Positions 5,964-6,023 of a stretch of DNA of 6,023 bases are shown here, piece by piece; the stretch's first letter is position 1; every line of letters begins with the position of its first letter. The stretch is from NCBI GenBank assembly GCA_003520925.1, contig DOTV01000092.1, positions 11,063 through 17,085 on the forward strand. The letters are read 5' to 3'. The notes under the pieces were generated by a model. It was not told the origin of the DNA. It worked only from the letters and a program-made list of their open reading frames with translations, and made no database searches. The stretch is from Bacteroidales bacterium. Lineage in GTDB: Bacteria; Bacteroidota; Bacteroidia; Bacteroidales; VadinHA17. Position numbers and translations under genes: made by a program.

Positions 5964-5986
5964 GGCGCGGATCTGTGATCCGTGCC
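5964..5986. repeat. GC-rich hairpin after ccsBA, REP-like or weak terminator
   Basis: GGCGCGGATC and GATCCGTGCC pair over 10 bp around the 3-base loop TGT, with one G-T wobble. It starts 16 bp after the ccsBA stop. Only TTATAT follows, so it is a poor rho-independent terminator. The short, near-perfect GC-rich stem in an AT-rich genome looks like an extragenic palindromic (REP-type) repeat, but whether it recurs elsewhere cannot be seen here. Confidence 0.55.
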
Positions 5987-5998
5987 TTATATGGATTA

Positions 5999-6021
5999 CC
6001 ATCTTCGCTTCGCTTCGATGG
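5999..6021. repeat. CTTCG triple repeat inside a CCATC/GATGG hairpin (window edge)
   Basis: Three tandem copies of CTTCG (6003-6017) lie between inverted arms CCATC (5999-6003) and GATGG (6017-6021). The element reaches to within 2 bases of the window end and may continue beyond it. Together with the preceding hairpin it suggests a repeat-rich intergenic region downstream of ccsBA. I see no coding start here. Confidence 0.4.
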
Positions 6022-6023
6022 CG

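Overview
The window looks like a piece of a Bacteroidota (Bacteroidetes) chromosome, probably an environmental anaerobe or facultative anaerobe. The reasons are the moderately low GC content, start codons preceded by A-rich stretches rather than strong Shine-Dalgarno sequences, matches or near-matches to the Bacteroidota TTTG / TAnnTTTG promoter, and a fused ResB-CcsA (CcsBA) cytochrome c synthetase of about 1,030 residues. All of this was read from sequence alone, without any database search.

Layout. (1) Positions 1-401, minus strand: the N-terminal 133 codons of a membrane-anchored NapC/NirT-type c-type cytochrome, cut by the window edge exactly at its first haem motif, with a promoter-like box just upstream. 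(2) A strong hairpin terminator at 447-483 separates it from the next gene. (3) Positions 535-1875, minus strand: a lipoprotein with a short collagen-like Gly-X-Y spacer and six haem c attachment motifs, five CxxCH and one CX4CH. (4) A 207-bp divergent region (1876-2082) with a perfect 22-bp palindrome, a near-match to an FNR box and a TGACA/TGTCA inverted repeat. (5) Positions 2083-2778, plus strand: a Crp/Fnr-family regulator that keeps three of the four FNR cluster cysteines at matching spacing. (6) Positions 2788-2850: nine phased 7-bp units forming an inverted repeat. (7) Positions 2862-5948, plus strand: CcsBA, the enzyme that exports haem and attaches it to CxxCH motifs. (8) Positions 5949-6023: two hairpin-prone, REP-like stretches at the right edge.

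How the parts fit (inference). This is a respiratory electron-transfer locus. The NapC/NirT protein would pass electrons from the quinol pool in the inner membrane to periplasmic carriers. The hexahaem lipoprotein would be one such carrier, or a terminal reductase. CcsBA would mature both. The divergent Crp/Fnr protein is the obvious candidate regulator, responding to oxygen, nitric oxide or redox state. The terminal electron acceptor cannot be determined from this window.

The points most worth following up are the non-standard haem motifs (CX3CH and CX4CH) in two cytochromes beside a cytochrome c synthetase, the regulator with an incomplete FNR cysteine set, the 22-bp palindrome in the divergent promoter region, and the heptad inverted repeat in front of ccsBA. 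I see no phage, CRISPR, transposase, tRNA or rRNA. I do not claim an entirely new system here.
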